Shown here one piece after another: positions 1 to 9,235 of a DNA stretch of 64,000 nt. The stretch comes from Phyllobacterium sp. 628 (GTDB lineage Bacteria > Pseudomonadota > Alphaproteobacteria > Rhizobiales > Rhizobiaceae), in the NCBI RefSeq assembly GCF_014189505.1, contig NZ_CP050301.1, forward strand, positions 3,789,501 through 3,853,500, given 5' to 3'. Position 1 is the stretch's first letter. Each line of letters opens with the position of its first letter. The position numbers and the translations under genes are program-made. The notes beneath the pieces are model-generated. The model ran no database searches. It was not told the origin of the DNA and worked only from the letters and a program-made list of their open reading frames with translations.

Positions 1-1
1 C

Positions 2-460
2 AATGAAGTGCCGGAGGCCATTGTTGGCGCCGGTACCATCCTCAACGCCCGCCAGTATGAAGAAGCGAGTGCCGCCGGCTCACGCTTCATCGTCAGCCCC
101 GGCGCAACACCGCAGCTTCTCAAAGCCGCGAACACCGGCAAGGTGCCACTGCTTCCCGGTGCCATTACCCCGGCAGAAATCATGTCGTTGCGCGAAGAAG
201 GCTATACGATGCTCAAGTTCTTCCCGGCCGAACAGGCAGGCGGTGCTTCGTTCCTGAAGTCGCTGTCTTCACCATTCGCCGGAACCCTGTTCTGCCCGAC
301 AGGCGGTATCGGTGCAGCCAATGCGAAGACTTATCTTGACCTGCCGAATGTCGTCTGCGTTGGCGGTTCGTGGGTCGCCCCGGAAAATCTGGTCAAAGCC
401 GGAAACTGGGATGAGATCACTCGCCTTGCCGCGGAAGCTGTGAAATTGGCAAAGGCCTAG
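2..460 (+). CDS. eda: KDPG/KHG aldolase (2-dehydro-3-deoxy-phosphogluconate aldolase), 5' end missing
   Basis: The C-terminal 152 residues of the Entner-Doudoroff aldolase that splits 2-keto-3-deoxy-6-phosphogluconate into pyruvate and glyceraldehyde-3-phosphate. The reading frame is open to the window edge, so the true start lies upstream; the family is about 210 residues long, so roughly 60 are missing. Visible signatures are VGAGTILN, the Schiff-base lysine in the motif LKFFPAEQAGG, and the phosphate-binding loop CPTGGIG. The protein is cytosolic. A GTG at position 8 is in frame but is an internal codon, because the family motif continues upstream of it. The region downstream is repeat-rich, and a hairpin terminator lies about 360 bp further on. 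Confidence 0.95.
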   Translation, partial: NEVPEAIVGAGTILNARQYEEASAAGSRFIVSPGATPQLLKAANTGKVPLLPGAITPAEIMSLREEGYTMLKFFPAEQAGGASFLKSLSSPFAGTLFCPTGGIGAANAKTYLDLPNVVCVGGSWVAPENLVKAGNWDEITRLAAEAVKLAKA

Positions 461-483
461 AGCGCTTTTTCTGCATCGCCTTG

Positions 484-797
484 GTGCGTGGTTCGCCCTT
501 CGACAAGCTCAGGAGCTCACCATGAGGGAAATTGTAGATTGCAGAGACACCGTTTATCTCCCCCTTGCGGGGGAGAAAGCGATTTCAGCATCTTAGCCTC
601 TTGGCTAAGTGCTAGAAATCGCAAGAGAGGGGAATTCGTTAAACCAGCTTACCCCCTCCCTTGGATTTTCTAAGGATTTAGCGAAGAGGCTAAATCCAAG
701 AAAATCCGTTCTCTTCCGCAAGGGGAGAGATAATCAGTGCCCCGCCTTGCAGCAGCGCTCTCCCTCATGGTGAGCTTGTCGAACCACGCACAATCGA
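484..797. repeat. Dispersed palindromic repeat pair flanking small dyads
   Basis: This gene-free stretch after eda carries one copy of the element GTGCGTGGTTCG...CTCACCATGAGGG (about 486-528) and an inverted copy (CCCTCATGGTGAGCTTGTCG..., about 763-795). Between them are shorter G/C-rich dyads, such as CTCCCCCTTGCGGGGGAG near 556-575 and another pair near 650-735. The same sequence recurs at 8.1, 14.8 and 38.7 kb. Short frames that cross it are not supported as genes. It resembles the intergenic palindromic repeats described in Brucella and rhizobia, but I cannot assign it to a named family. Confidence 0.75.
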
Positions 798-819
798 ATT
801 GCAATCAGATATCAAACAA

Positions 820-848
820 AAAGGGCGGCTCTGGAGCCGCCCTTTCTT
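820..848. terminator. Bidirectional hairpin terminator
   Basis: An 11-bp GC-rich stem (AAGGGCGGCTC, then GAGCCGCCCTTT) with a two-base centre, flanked by A-rich sequence on the left and T-rich sequence on the right. It sits just after the stop codon of the leftward DUF882 gene and downstream of eda, so it can serve both directions. Confidence 0.8.
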
Positions 849-867
849 TTGAACTATTGGCCAACAA

Positions 868-2833
868 TCAATTGGTTGTGGTGAACTTCGCAATCGACAT
901 GAACGTAACGGCCTTGCCGGTGAACTTGTTGGCATCGGCAACGGGAAGCGCTTGCTGGAAACCAGCTGTGTAGACAGTGGTTGGTGCAGCGCGCATTGCT
1001 TCATTGCGCAGAACAGCCGGTTCAACATTCGGCGAAGTTTCCGCCACCTGCTGGTTCGACAGAGCACGATCAGACACATCCGATGAAACCTGAATAGCCT
1101 TGTTGCCCTGGTTCTGGGCTGCCTGACGGCGCGGCTTGGATGTCTTATTGGTCGTGATCACACCACTATCAAGCATGGCAACCGGATCGGCAGAGCCGCC
1201 GGCGTCGAGCATCGTGCGGCGCAACGAGGGCTGCGGTTCAGCCGAGGCCATCTGCGTGTTCTGAGCGGCTGCAGGCTTGTTGCGAACAACGCGGCCGCCA
1301 GTGGTCGCTGGCAAGGTTGGCATGGCCGATGCAGGCTGGACAGTCGCAACAGCCGGCGCCTTCGGATGGGCGGCATCGGACTGCTTGATGATTGTTTCCA
1401 GATCATCATGCGGCACCTGAATCTCTTCCTGATCCGCAACGACGGCAGCTTTTGCGGTCGGCATGGCCGGACGCGGATTTGGCACAACAGATGCAACCAT
1501 CATATCACTATGCTTCGGACCGGTTTGCGGCTTGTCGAATGGCACAGGAACCAGCGCATTGACCATTTCCGGCTGCGCAGGTGCAGGCTCATTTGCCGGT
1601 GTATCGACATTGGCCGCAATCATATCACGTATCGCACCAGCGCTATCCGTAGGACGCGGGGTCGGCAAAGCGGCAACCACTGTCGATGGCTCTTCAGCCA
1701 ATGCATTCAGCGTATCCGGTGCACCTGCTGCCGGCGCCGGCGCATAATCCGGGCGGCGCAGAGGTACTGGAACAGCAAACGCCAGGGCAGCATTGTCTTC
1801 CGGCGAAGCGGCAACCGGCGCATCAGGACGCGGCGCTGTCAAAGGTGCAGGCGCATTGCGCGTCGGCAAAGCAGGAGCTGCAGTGGCAGGCTGTGCATCA
1901 GCAACGCCCGGCAGTGACGATGGAGCGGCACCGCCTTCATCATCATCCGATGCCGCCGCTGGAGCCGCACGGGCTACACTGCGCGATGGCGTGGGAGCCG
2001 AAGCGACTGCAACGCCGCCTTCGCTTGAATCCTCTTCATCATCAGCACCGCCGCCGCCAAAGAGCAAACCAAAGAGGGTCTTGCCACGACGGCCGGAGCT
2101 TGAAGAATTGCTGGCAACCTGAATGGAACCACCGCTGCGTTTGCGCGATTCATAAGCGGCAACAGCCTGCTCATAGCCGGGCAATGGCTTGCCATCCGAA
2201 GGTATATGCATGGTCTTGCCATCGGGGAACACGGCAAGCAGTTCGCGGCGGCTCATGCGCGGCCACATGCGGACATTGCCGACATCCGTATGGACGAAAG
2301 GCGAGCCCGATGTTGGATAGTAGCCAACGCCGCCAGCCTGGAACTTCAGCGCAGTGACGCGCAGTGTCGAAAGTTTCACGCCGGGAAGGTACCAGTCCAT
2401 CGCCTTGCCAAGCATGTGCTGGCTGGTTTTTGCCACGCCGCGCGAACGCGAACGGAGCATGGAATTGGTCGAAGGGGGAGCGATAGGCGGATACAACATG
2501 GATGTAATCCGACCCGCCAACGGTCTGATAAACCTGCCAGACCAGATCGAACAGACGGGGATCCATCTTGGTCGGTTCATTGCGGCGCCAGTCACGCAGG
2601 AACTGGTTGAGCTTATTCAAACCATCCTGCTGATAGCGGCCATTTTTCTTGAACGTGATCTCGGCGCGCTCTTTTGTATGGATAAAATACAGCTTCAGAG
2701 TCCGGGTTTCAGCGGAAGCCTGCGCCGATGCGAACAGCATCGACCCGAAGACCATGAGGAACACAAACCAACTGGCGCGTACTAAAGAACCTGCCGTCGA
2801 TTTGCCGTTCTGTGCATGAATCATGTTTGACAA
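868..2833 (-). pseudogene. DUF882 (peptidase M15-like, YcbK type) exported protein, frameshifted
   Basis: About 654 residues if repaired. The N-terminus (start 2833) has a signal or anchor segment at residues 20-40. The DUF882 domain follows, with YIHVVSAYRSP and then, in another frame, QHMLGKAMDWYLPG, the His/Asp zinc-site signature of the M15/DUF882 fold. A long Pro/Ala-rich low-complexity tail of about 400 residues completes it. The frame breaks in a run of five G (2474-2478 on the plus strand; CCCCC in the mRNA). Removing one base joins YRSP to STNSMLRSRSRG without a gap. The family acts on or near peptidoglycan in the periplasm. The single indel inside the catalytic domain, with 1.6 kb of intact frame after it, suggests a sequencing error or a very recent mutation. 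Divergent from pepF. Confidence 0.8.
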
Positions 2834-3174
2834 TGTCGTCCCAACCTTGACCGTTTTTTCCAGTCCCCGAATATCTGGATTATCCGATTTAATGGTTAAT
2901 GGTCACTTATTGAAGAACAAATACGTTGAGAGCATGGCAATAAACCAAACGAAAGCAGCTGATTTGTGACATGGTCAACGGGTGGTTAACAGCATAATTA
3001 AGACGTTTTGGTGATAGAATCTACCCTCCACAAGTCTTACCCACGCACGTTTTGTAAACGCAGCATACGCAACTGGAACAAACGCCAATGAACTCTTAAG
3101 CTTTGGCCGCCTGAACTTATCTCCCATGATTCGCGTTTAAACAAGCTGCTGGTCGTCAAAAATACGGTGTCAGA
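2834..3174. other. Divergent intergenic region, no gene seen
   Basis: About 340 bp of AT-richer DNA between the divergent DUF882 and oligoendopeptidase genes. It must hold the promoters of both. Several TTAA half-sites occur (around 2890 and 2985-3001), but their spacing (3 and 8 bases) does not match the CtrA spacing of 7, so I do not call a site. No open frame with a credible ribosome site was found. Confidence 0.5.
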
Positions 3175-5040
3175 ATGAATTTCGAAATCGCTACTCCCAC
3201 TGCTGCAAACACACCTTCCGGAAAGTCAGGTGCGGCAGCAATAAAATCCGAGCAAACAGCGCTTGGCGCTTTGCCCGAGTGGAATCTCACCGATCTTTAT
3301 CCATCGGCTGACAGCAGCGAACTCAAGGCGGACCTGAAAAAGGCCGATGAGCTTGCCGTTCTCTTTGCCAATCGCTGGAAGGGTAAACTGGCGGATGAAG
3401 CCGCCAAACCGCGTGGTGGAGACTTTGCCGAAGCCATCAAGGAATTCGAGGTTCTTGAAGAGCTGATTGGCAAGATCGTCTCCTATGCCGGCCTTGTTTA
3501 TGCGGGTGATACGTCCGATCCGAAGCGCGCCAAGCTCTATGGCGATATCCAGGAAAAGATGACCAATGCCAGCGCGCACCTGATCTTTTTCAGCCTCGAA
3601 CTCAACCGCATCGATGATGCGGTGATCGAAAAGGCAATGGACGGCAATCCTGCCATCGGCCACTACCGGCCATGGCTGGTCGATTTGCGCAAGGACAAGC
3701 CTTATCAGCTCGATGACAAGATCGAGCTGCTGTTCCACGAAAAATCCATCACCGGACGCGGCGCATGGAACCGGCTGTTTGATGAGACCATGACTGCCCT
3801 GCGCTTTGACGTTGATGGTGAAGACCTTGCGCTTGAGCCCACACTCAACATGCTGCAGGACGCCGATGGGGCCGTCCGCAAAAAGGCATCCGATGCGCTT
3901 GCCAAGACCTTCAAGGAAAATCTGCGAACCTTTACGCTGATCACCAACACCCTGTCGAAGGACAAGGAAATTTCCGATCGCTGGCGCGGTTTCGAAGATA
4001 TTGCCGACAGCCGCCACCTCGCCAATCGTGTGGAGCGGGAAGTTGTCGATGCGCTGGCGGAGGCCGTACAGGCGGCCTATCCGCGCCTTTCGCACCGGTA
4101 TTATGCCTTGAAGGCCAAATGGCTCGGCCTTGATTATCTCAACAACTGGGATCGCAATGCACCATTGCCGGAAACACCGCAGGCCATCATTCCATGGACC
4201 GAGGCGAAGGATACGGTGTTAACCGCCTATCGTGGCTTTGCGCCGGAGATGGCCGATATTGCCAAGGAATTCTTCGACAAGAACTGGATCGATGCCCCGA
4301 CGCGTCCCGGCAAATCGCCGGGTGCCTTTGCGCATCCGACAGTCCCATCTGCCCACCCCTATGTCTTGCTCAATTATATGGGCAAGCCACGCGACGTGAT
4401 GACGCTGGCGCACGAACTTGGCCATGGCGTGCATCAGGTGCTTGCGGGTGGTCAGGGTGCCTTGATGGCGTCAACGCCGCTGACACTGGCCGAAACGGCA
4501 TCAGTATTCGGCGAAATGCTGACCTTCCGCTCGCTGCTGGAGAAGACCAAGGACAAGCGCGAACGCAAGGCTATGCTGGCGCAAAAGGCCGAGGATATGA
4601 TCAACACGGTCGTGCGGCAGATCGCCTTCTATCTGTTTGAGCGGCGCGTTCACACCGAACGGGCCAGCGGCGAGCTGACGTCTGACCGCATCGGCGAAAT
4701 TTGGCTGGATGTACAGAAGGAAAGTCTCGGACCTGCAATCAAGTTCGGTCCAGGCTACGAAACGTTCTGGACATACGTTCCGCATTTCATCCATTCGCCG
4801 TTCTATGTCTACGCCTACGCGTTTGGTGACTGTCTGGTGAATTCGCTCTATGCGGTTTACCAGAATGCCGACACGGGCTTTCAGCAAAAATATTTCGACA
4901 TGCTCAAAGCTGGCGGGACAAAGCATCACTCCGAACTGCTCGCACCTTTCGGTCTTGATGCCACTGACCCGGCTTTCTGGCAAAAAGGTCTTTCGGTCAT
5001 TGAAGGCATCATTGACGAGCTGGAGGCAATGGATAGCTGA
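3175..5040 (+). CDS. pepF: M3 family oligoendopeptidase (PepF type)
   Basis: A 621-residue cytosolic zinc metallopeptidase that trims short peptides. The M3 zinc motif HELGH is at residues 413-417 (context MTLAHELGHGVHQ). The third ligand Glu is about residue 440 in LAETASVFGE, the normal 25-27 residue spacing for this clan. The N-terminal half has the helical F-type domain beginning near WNLTDLYP. The length is usual for alphaproteobacterial PepF proteins. The ATG at 3175 has a weak ribosome site. The first 30 residues are low in complexity, so a later start is possible. The next gene begins 3 bases after the stop, so the two are probably co-transcribed. Confidence 0.95.
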   Translation: MNFEIATPTAANTPSGKSGAAAIKSEQTALGALPEWNLTDLYPSADSSELKADLKKADELAVLFANRWKGKLADEAAKPRGGDFAEAIKEFEVLEELIGKIVSYAGLVYAGDTSDPKRAKLYGDIQEKMTNASAHLIFFSLELNRIDDAVIEKAMDGNPAIGHYRPWLVDLRKDKPYQLDDKIELLFHEKSITGRGAWNRLFDETMTALRFDVDGEDLALEPTLNMLQDADGAVRKKASDALAKTFKENLRTFTLITNTLSKDKEISDRWRGFEDIADSRHLANRVEREVVDALAEAVQAAYPRLSHRYYALKAKWLGLDYLNNWDRNAPLPETPQAIIPWTEAKDTVLTAYRGFAPEMADIAKEFFDKNWIDAPTRPGKSPGAFAHPTVPSAHPYVLLNYMGKPRDVMTLAHELGHGVHQVLAGGQGALMASTPLTLAETASVFGEMLTFRSLLEKTKDKRERKAMLAQKAEDMINTVVRQIAFYLFERRVHTERASGELTSDRIGEIWLDVQKESLGPAIKFGPGYETFWTYVPHFIHSPFYVYAYAFGDCLVNSLYAVYQNADTGFQQKYFDMLKAGGTKHHSELLAPFGLDATDPAFWQKGLSVIEGIIDELEAMDS

Positions 5041-5042
5041 GA

Positions 5043-5930
5043 ATGGCTGCTCCGGCTCACACGCCCTATGATGGTTCGGCGCAACCTTTCACCATCGGGT
5101 TGCACCAGCTTGACTTGAAGGATTGGATCGAGATTGACGACAATCTCGTTCCTTATCTCCGGGAGAAGCGGCGTCTGTTTGGGCTGCACGCGGACAAAAT
5201 CTTCGTCGAAGAGCCCGGCACAAGCGAAGCGCAGAAAGAGGTTTTCACGCTTCTCAGCGATCATCTCGTGCAACACTATCCTGCTCTCTATGCAAAGGAC
5301 GGCGAGACCATTGCAATCACCGGATGGGATAATTCCGGTGAAGCGGAAACACCCTTTCTGCATCGGGCAGCCAATCTTGTGCAGGAAGATCTTGTTCTGA
5401 TGCGCAAGGACGAGCAGCGCGGCTGGCATCTGGCAGCCGCTTCACTCTCCTTTCCATCCTCGTGGACCTTGCTGGAGAAGTTTGGACGCTCGATGGAAGA
5501 CATCCATGCTCCGGTCCCAGATTTTGGCACGGGCACGCGCAATGCCGGGCTGATCAGCCGGATGTTTGACAATCTGCGGCCGGACCGTTCGGTCTATCGC
5601 ATGAACTGGTCACTGCAGCCGGATGGTGATCTCTACCACCCGCTTTCCAGCCACCAGAAAGGCGCGCGCTATTCCAACGAGCATATCGTGGCGCAAAGCT
5701 TTGTCCGGGTCGAGCGGCAGACTTTACGCAAATTGCCGGTTTCGGGCGACATCCTGTTTACGATCCGAATTCATCTTGATCCAGTACAGGCTCTCAAAAA
5801 GCATCCGGAATGCCGCGCAGTCGCCGAAGCCTTTGCGGCTCAGCTCCTGTCGCTCAACGAAGCGCAAGCGCACTACAAAGGCATTATTGCTATCCGCGAC
5901 CGGTTAGTCAGCGCCTTGAAGACGCTATAA
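5043..5930 (+). CDS. DUF3445 / heme-dependent oxidative N-demethylase-like protein
   Basis: A 295-residue protein of the DUF3445 (HODM) family, recognised from the central block FPSSWTLLEKFGRSM..IHAPVPDF and the later YRMNW..QPDGDLYHP and VERQTLRKLP segments. Characterised fungal relatives are heme proteins that oxidatively demethylate dimethylamine. The bacterial members are mostly uncharacterised, so the substrate here is unknown. There is no signal peptide. It starts 3 bases after pepF and is probably in the same transcript. The soxBDAG sarcosine operon elsewhere in the window also handles N-methyl compounds, but at 33 kb distance this is only suggestive. Confidence 0.85.
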   Translation: MAAPAHTPYDGSAQPFTIGLHQLDLKDWIEIDDNLVPYLREKRRLFGLHADKIFVEEPGTSEAQKEVFTLLSDHLVQHYPALYAKDGETIAITGWDNSGEAETPFLHRAANLVQEDLVLMRKDEQRGWHLAAASLSFPSSWTLLEKFGRSMEDIHAPVPDFGTGTRNAGLISRMFDNLRPDRSVYRMNWSLQPDGDLYHPLSSHQKGARYSNEHIVAQSFVRVERQTLRKLPVSGDILFTIRIHLDPVQALKKHPECRAVAEAFAAQLLSLNEAQAHYKGIIAIRDRLVSALKTL

Positions 5931-6082
5931 TTCAACTCAATTAACAGTAGTTACAGTTTTAGCCCCATTCGGACCAAGGGTTGTTTGCTCTTTGTCATCA
6001 CTATGCTCTATGGTTTCTTTGAAGCGGTGAAATAACCGCTGCCCTCATTGATGGAGATTAAAAAATTAGGAGTAGCAAAAAA

Positions 6083-7525
6083 ATGGCGAAGGCGAATTGG
6101 CCTGTACATGCAGAAATCACGGGCCCGATTGTCATGATCGGCTTTGGTTCCATCGGACGGGGTACCCTGCCCCTTATCGAGCGCCACTTCAAATTCGATA
6201 AATCCCGCCTGGTCGTTATCGACCCCAGTGATGCCAACAAGAAGATTCTTGACGAACGTGGCATCCGCTTCATTCAGGAAGCTGTTACCAAAGAAAATTA
6301 CAAGACGCTGTTGAAGCCATTGCTGACCGAAGGCGATGGACAGGGCTTTTGCGTCAATCTCTCGGTCGATACATCGTCTGTCGATATTATGCGCCTTTGC
6401 CGCAAGGTTGGCTCGCTTTACATCGACACAGTGATCGAACCATGGGCCGGCTTTTACTATGCTGGCGGCGACAATGCCAAGCGCACCAATTACGCTCTGC
6501 GCGAAACACTTCTGGCTGAAAAGCGCCGCAAGCCGGGCGGACCGACAGCGGTCTCCTGCAGTGGCGCCAATCCCGGCATGGTGTCGTGGTTCGTCAAACA
6601 GGCTGTAGTCAATCTTGCCAATGATCTTGGCATCGAGCATGCGGAACCAGCGCGCAATGACCGCGATGGCTGGGCACGCTTGATGAAACAGACCGGCATC
6701 AAGGGCATCCACATTGCCGAGCGCGATACGCAGCGCGCCAACGGGCCCAAGCCGTTTGGTGTTTTCTGGAATACATGGTCCGTGGACGGCTTCATTTCCG
6801 AAGGTTTGCAGCCGGCGGAACTTGGCTGGGGCACCCATGAAAAATGGCTACCCAAGAACGCCCGCAAGCAGAAGAAGGGCAACAAGGCCGCGATCTTCCT
6901 CGAACAGCCCGGTGCCGATACCCGTATCCGCACTTGGTGCCCGACCGAAGGCCCGCAGTTCGGCCTTCTGGTAACGCACAATGAAGCGATCTCGATTGCG
7001 GATTTCTTCACGGTCTTCGACAAGAAAGGCAAGGCGGCCTATCGCCCAACCTGCCATTACGCCTATCACCCATCCAACGTCGCAACCCTTTCGCTCGATG
7101 AAATGTTTGGTGCTGCCGGTCAGCCGCAGCCGATCCATCACGTGCTTGAGGAAAGCGAAATCGTCGATGGCGCCGATGAGCTGGGCGTATTGCTCTATGG
7201 CCATGACAAGAATGCCTACTGGTATGGCTCTCAATTGACCATCGAAGAAGCCCGCAAGATGGCGCCTTATCAGAATGCGACCGGTTTGCAGGTCAGTTCT
7301 GCGGTTCTGTCCGGCATGGTCTGGGCACTGGAAAACCCGGATGCCGGTATTGTCGAAACCGACGAGATCGATTTCCGCCGCTGCCTCGAAATTCAAAAGC
7401 CCTATCTTGGGCCTTTGAAAGGTCACTATACCGATTGGACGCCGCTGGAAAACCGTCCTGGTTTCTTCAAGGAAGACATCGATACCAGCGATCCCTGGCA
7501 ATTCCGCAATATCCTTGTACATTAA
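6083..7525 (+). CDS. hss: Homospermidine synthase
   Basis: A 480-residue NAD-dependent enzyme that makes sym-homospermidine from putrescine (two putrescines, or putrescine plus spermidine). This polyamine is typical of many rhizobia. The N-terminus has a Rossmann motif, IVMIGFGSIGRG (residues about 13-24). Further family blocks are SLYIDTVIEPWAG, SCSGANPGMVSWFVKQA and YHPSNVATLSLDEM. The ATG follows AGGAG with an A-rich spacer. It is monocistronic: its own terminator lies 6 bases after the stop, and no neighbour is in the same pathway. Confidence 0.95.
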   Translation: MAKANWPVHAEITGPIVMIGFGSIGRGTLPLIERHFKFDKSRLVVIDPSDANKKILDERGIRFIQEAVTKENYKTLLKPLLTEGDGQGFCVNLSVDTSSVDIMRLCRKVGSLYIDTVIEPWAGFYYAGGDNAKRTNYALRETLLAEKRRKPGGPTAVSCSGANPGMVSWFVKQAVVNLANDLGIEHAEPARNDRDGWARLMKQTGIKGIHIAERDTQRANGPKPFGVFWNTWSVDGFISEGLQPAELGWGTHEKWLPKNARKQKKGNKAAIFLEQPGADTRIRTWCPTEGPQFGLLVTHNEAISIADFFTVFDKKGKAAYRPTCHYAYHPSNVATLSLDEMFGAAGQPQPIHHVLEESEIVDGADELGVLLYGHDKNAYWYGSQLTIEEARKMAPYQNATGLQVSSAVLSGMVWALENPDAGIVETDEIDFRRCLEIQKPYLGPLKGHYTDWTPLENRPGFFKEDIDTSDPWQFRNILVH

Positions 7526-7530
7526 AAGAC

Positions 7531-7556
7531 AACGGCAACCCTCGGGTTGCCGTTTT
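7531..7556 (+). terminator. Rho-independent terminator of hss
   Basis: A perfect stem AACGGCAACCC / GGGTTGCCGTT with a two-base loop, followed by TTTTTC, six bases after the hss stop codon. Confidence 0.9.
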
Positions 7557-7639
7557 TCTTTGAAGGTTGCGCGGGCCGGGCTCGAGGCAAAGTTTCCCCG
7601 TTGCCACGCCCGCTGATGCGTCTGGCTGTTGAAAGGTGG

Positions 7640-7980
7640 GAAAGACGGGCGGTCCTTGGAACGCGGTCTTGGATTGGTAGAATGGGGGTTGCGATCTTTC
7701 GGACTACCCGCCCAGCGATTTCTGTTTCCGTCCGTTCCACCGTGGCGCACTGACCGATATCAGGCATTTTCGCCTGATTGGGACATTTGCGTCCCGTATC
7801 GCGCGACTTTGCCGCGAGTGCCCGTCAAGACACATGCCGGCCATAGTACCGGCCCTGGAACATTGGACGGAACCTCCCCGGAGCTTCGGGTTCCGTCGAC
7901 CCGAAGCGCGGAGGCGCCGGTCCTTTCCGACTTTCGAACGGTTCCGGAAGCATTCCCGCCGGAAAGGACATGCGGATAAT
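7640..7980. other. Highly structured gene-free block, candidate non-coding RNA or structured element
   Basis: About 340 bp with no credible gene but a dense series of dyads. The first hairpin has arms 7759-7765/7772-7778 (ATCAGGC). The second has arms 7780-7784/7791-7795 (GGGAC). The third has arms 7836-7840/7849-7853 (GCCGG). The fourth is strong, 9 bp with arms 7883-7891/7899-7907 (GCTTCGGGT). A fifth 9-bp pairing, GTCCTTTCC/GGAAAGGAC (7920-7928/7961-7969), encloses a further TTCCGGAA palindrome. The frames crossing it are rich in Arg/Pro/Ser and lack ribosome sites. It shows none of the signatures of tmRNA, RNase P RNA or 6S RNA that I know. The strand and the existence of a transcript are not established. 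Confidence 0.4.
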
Positions 7981-8077
7981 ACAACAGGTTTGGAGAGTGT
8001 GGATAAGTTTGCAGGGTTTTCTTCATTTCGTACGTTTTTACAATAACTTGGGCGATGAGAAGGAGAGATTGCACTGC

Positions 8078-8213
8078 TATTGTGCGTGGTTCGACAGGCT
8101 CACCATGAGGGGTTGGGTTGATTGCAAAGCTGATTGTCGGTGCAGCGGAAAGATCGCAGAATATAGCTCCCTGCAATCCTCACTCTCCCTCATGGTGAGC
8201 TTGTCGAACCACC
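8078..8213. repeat. Dispersed palindromic repeat element, paired copy
   Basis: Left arm ATTGTGCGTGGTTCGACA (from 8079, running through CTCACCATGAGG) and right arm CTCCCTCATGGTGAGCTTG... (8185-8212) in inverted orientation, with about 75 bp between them. The inner part (GAATATAGCTCCCTGCAATCC) is nearly the same as in the copy at 38.7 kb, so the unit is a mobile-looking element of about 135 bp rather than a lone arm. Confidence 0.8.
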
Positions 8214-8248
8214 CACCCCTGTTTTTGCACTCTCCCACTGTTTGGTCT

Positions 8249-8302
8249 CCACCCCGGACCTAGCGGTCCGACCCTCCCCACAGGTGGGAGGGTAAGGGGT
8301 GG
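8249..8302. repeat. Three-stem (cloverleaf-like) palindromic unit
   Basis: Outer arms CCACCCC (8249-8255) and GGGGTGG (8296-8302) enclose two further perfect hairpins, GGACC-TAGC-GGTCC (8256-8269) and ACCCTCCC/GGGAGGGT (8271-8278/8286-8293). The design is a three-way junction. Similar CTCCCC..GGGGAG dyads occur near 560-580. It is probably a second class of intergenic palindromic repeat. Confidence 0.65.
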
Positions 8303-8474
8303 TGCCTTCTGCAACATCCAATACGGCACAATCGTTCCCTGCAATCCGACACAGCTATGCACTCATCAACTCAATCATTCTCCTCCCCACCGCCTCCACC
8401 TCCATAATTGACAACATAAACACTTACACATATTAAGATATAAACACATTGTTATGTCTTTATGGAGCCTTCCG

Positions 8475-9074
8475 ATGAATCTTCTCAATGCCGGATTGTT
8501 CTCTCTTGCTGCGATTGTTCTTTTGGGCTCACCCGGTCCGGGCATTGCAGCGCTCATTGCCGTAGGCCGGGAAAAGGGCTTTGCCGGCGGCCTTGGTTTC
8601 TACACGGGCCTGCAAGCCGGACTTGCCCTTGCCGCCGGTATCAGCGCCGCGGGATTGTTTTCAATCGTCCAGACCTTACCAGCGCTGATGACGGCGATGA
8701 CTATTCTCGCCACCCTCTACCTGCTCTATCTCGCCTATAGCATCATCACAGCACCGGTCGGCGTTCAATCCGGCAAAGGCTCTCGCTTTGCCGGAACCAC
8801 GCTCGGCGGTTTTCTGTTGGGGATCACCAATCCGAAAGCCTATATTGCTTTCATATCACTGATGGCGTCCTATCCGATCATCAGTGCCAATACGTCCGCT
8901 GATGTCAGCGTCAAATGGCTGGTGTGCGTCATGGTGATGATCGTGGTCGATATTCTCTGGTTATGGCTGGGCGTCATCATCCAGAAAGCCAATATGAAGC
9001 CGCAGGCCGAGCGCGGTCTCAATATTGTCATGGGCGGTACGATTGCTGCGACAGCCTTTATTGCACTGATCTGA
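8475..9074 (+). CDS. LysE/RhtB family amino-acid exporter
   Basis: About 199 residues and very hydrophobic, with the five to six membrane segments of the LysE fold. The family signature near the N-terminus is LLGSPGPGIAALIAVGREKG. The mid-protein loop LLGITNPKAYIAFISLM carries the conserved NPK motif. LysE proteins export basic or neutral amino acids or related metabolites through the inner membrane; the substrate cannot be read from the sequence. I chose the ATG at 8475 because GGAG lies 7 bases upstream. An in-frame ATG at 8454 would add 7 residues but has no ribosome site. It is a single gene set between repeat-rich DNA and omp10. Confidence 0.88.
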   Translation: MNLLNAGLFSLAAIVLLGSPGPGIAALIAVGREKGFAGGLGFYTGLQAGLALAAGISAAGLFSIVQTLPALMTAMTILATLYLLYLAYSIITAPVGVQSGKGSRFAGTTLGGFLLGITNPKAYIAFISLMASYPIISANTSADVSVKWLVCVMVMIVVDILWLWLGVIIQKANMKPQAERGLNIVMGGTIAATAFIALI

Positions 9075-9235
9075 AATACCGTGGAACTTTGATGGCATGC
9101 AATCATTCCTGATACCGGCAGAGACGCGCAATGCAGGCTCGAGCGGAAATACTCGCAAATTCCATAAAACTTAAGTCTTGTTTTCGCTTGGTTTTCACGG
9201 CATTTAAAGGGCAACCTCATCAGGAGAGTGATCGG

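Noticed and set aside
484..797. Possible CRISPR array from repeated intergenic sequence
   Set aside because: Copies are inverted pairs at irregular distances, not direct repeats with uniform spacers, and no cas genes are present.
2985..3001. CtrA-binding site TTAA-N7-TTAA upstream of pepF
   Set aside because: The two TTAA halves are separated by 8 bases, not 7, and the surrounding sequence does not fit the full consensus.
7629..8176. Overlapping plus and minus frames of 70-140 residues in the structured block
   Set aside because: No ribosome sites, biased Arg/Pro/Ser composition and overlap with long dyads and repeats; treated as non-coding.
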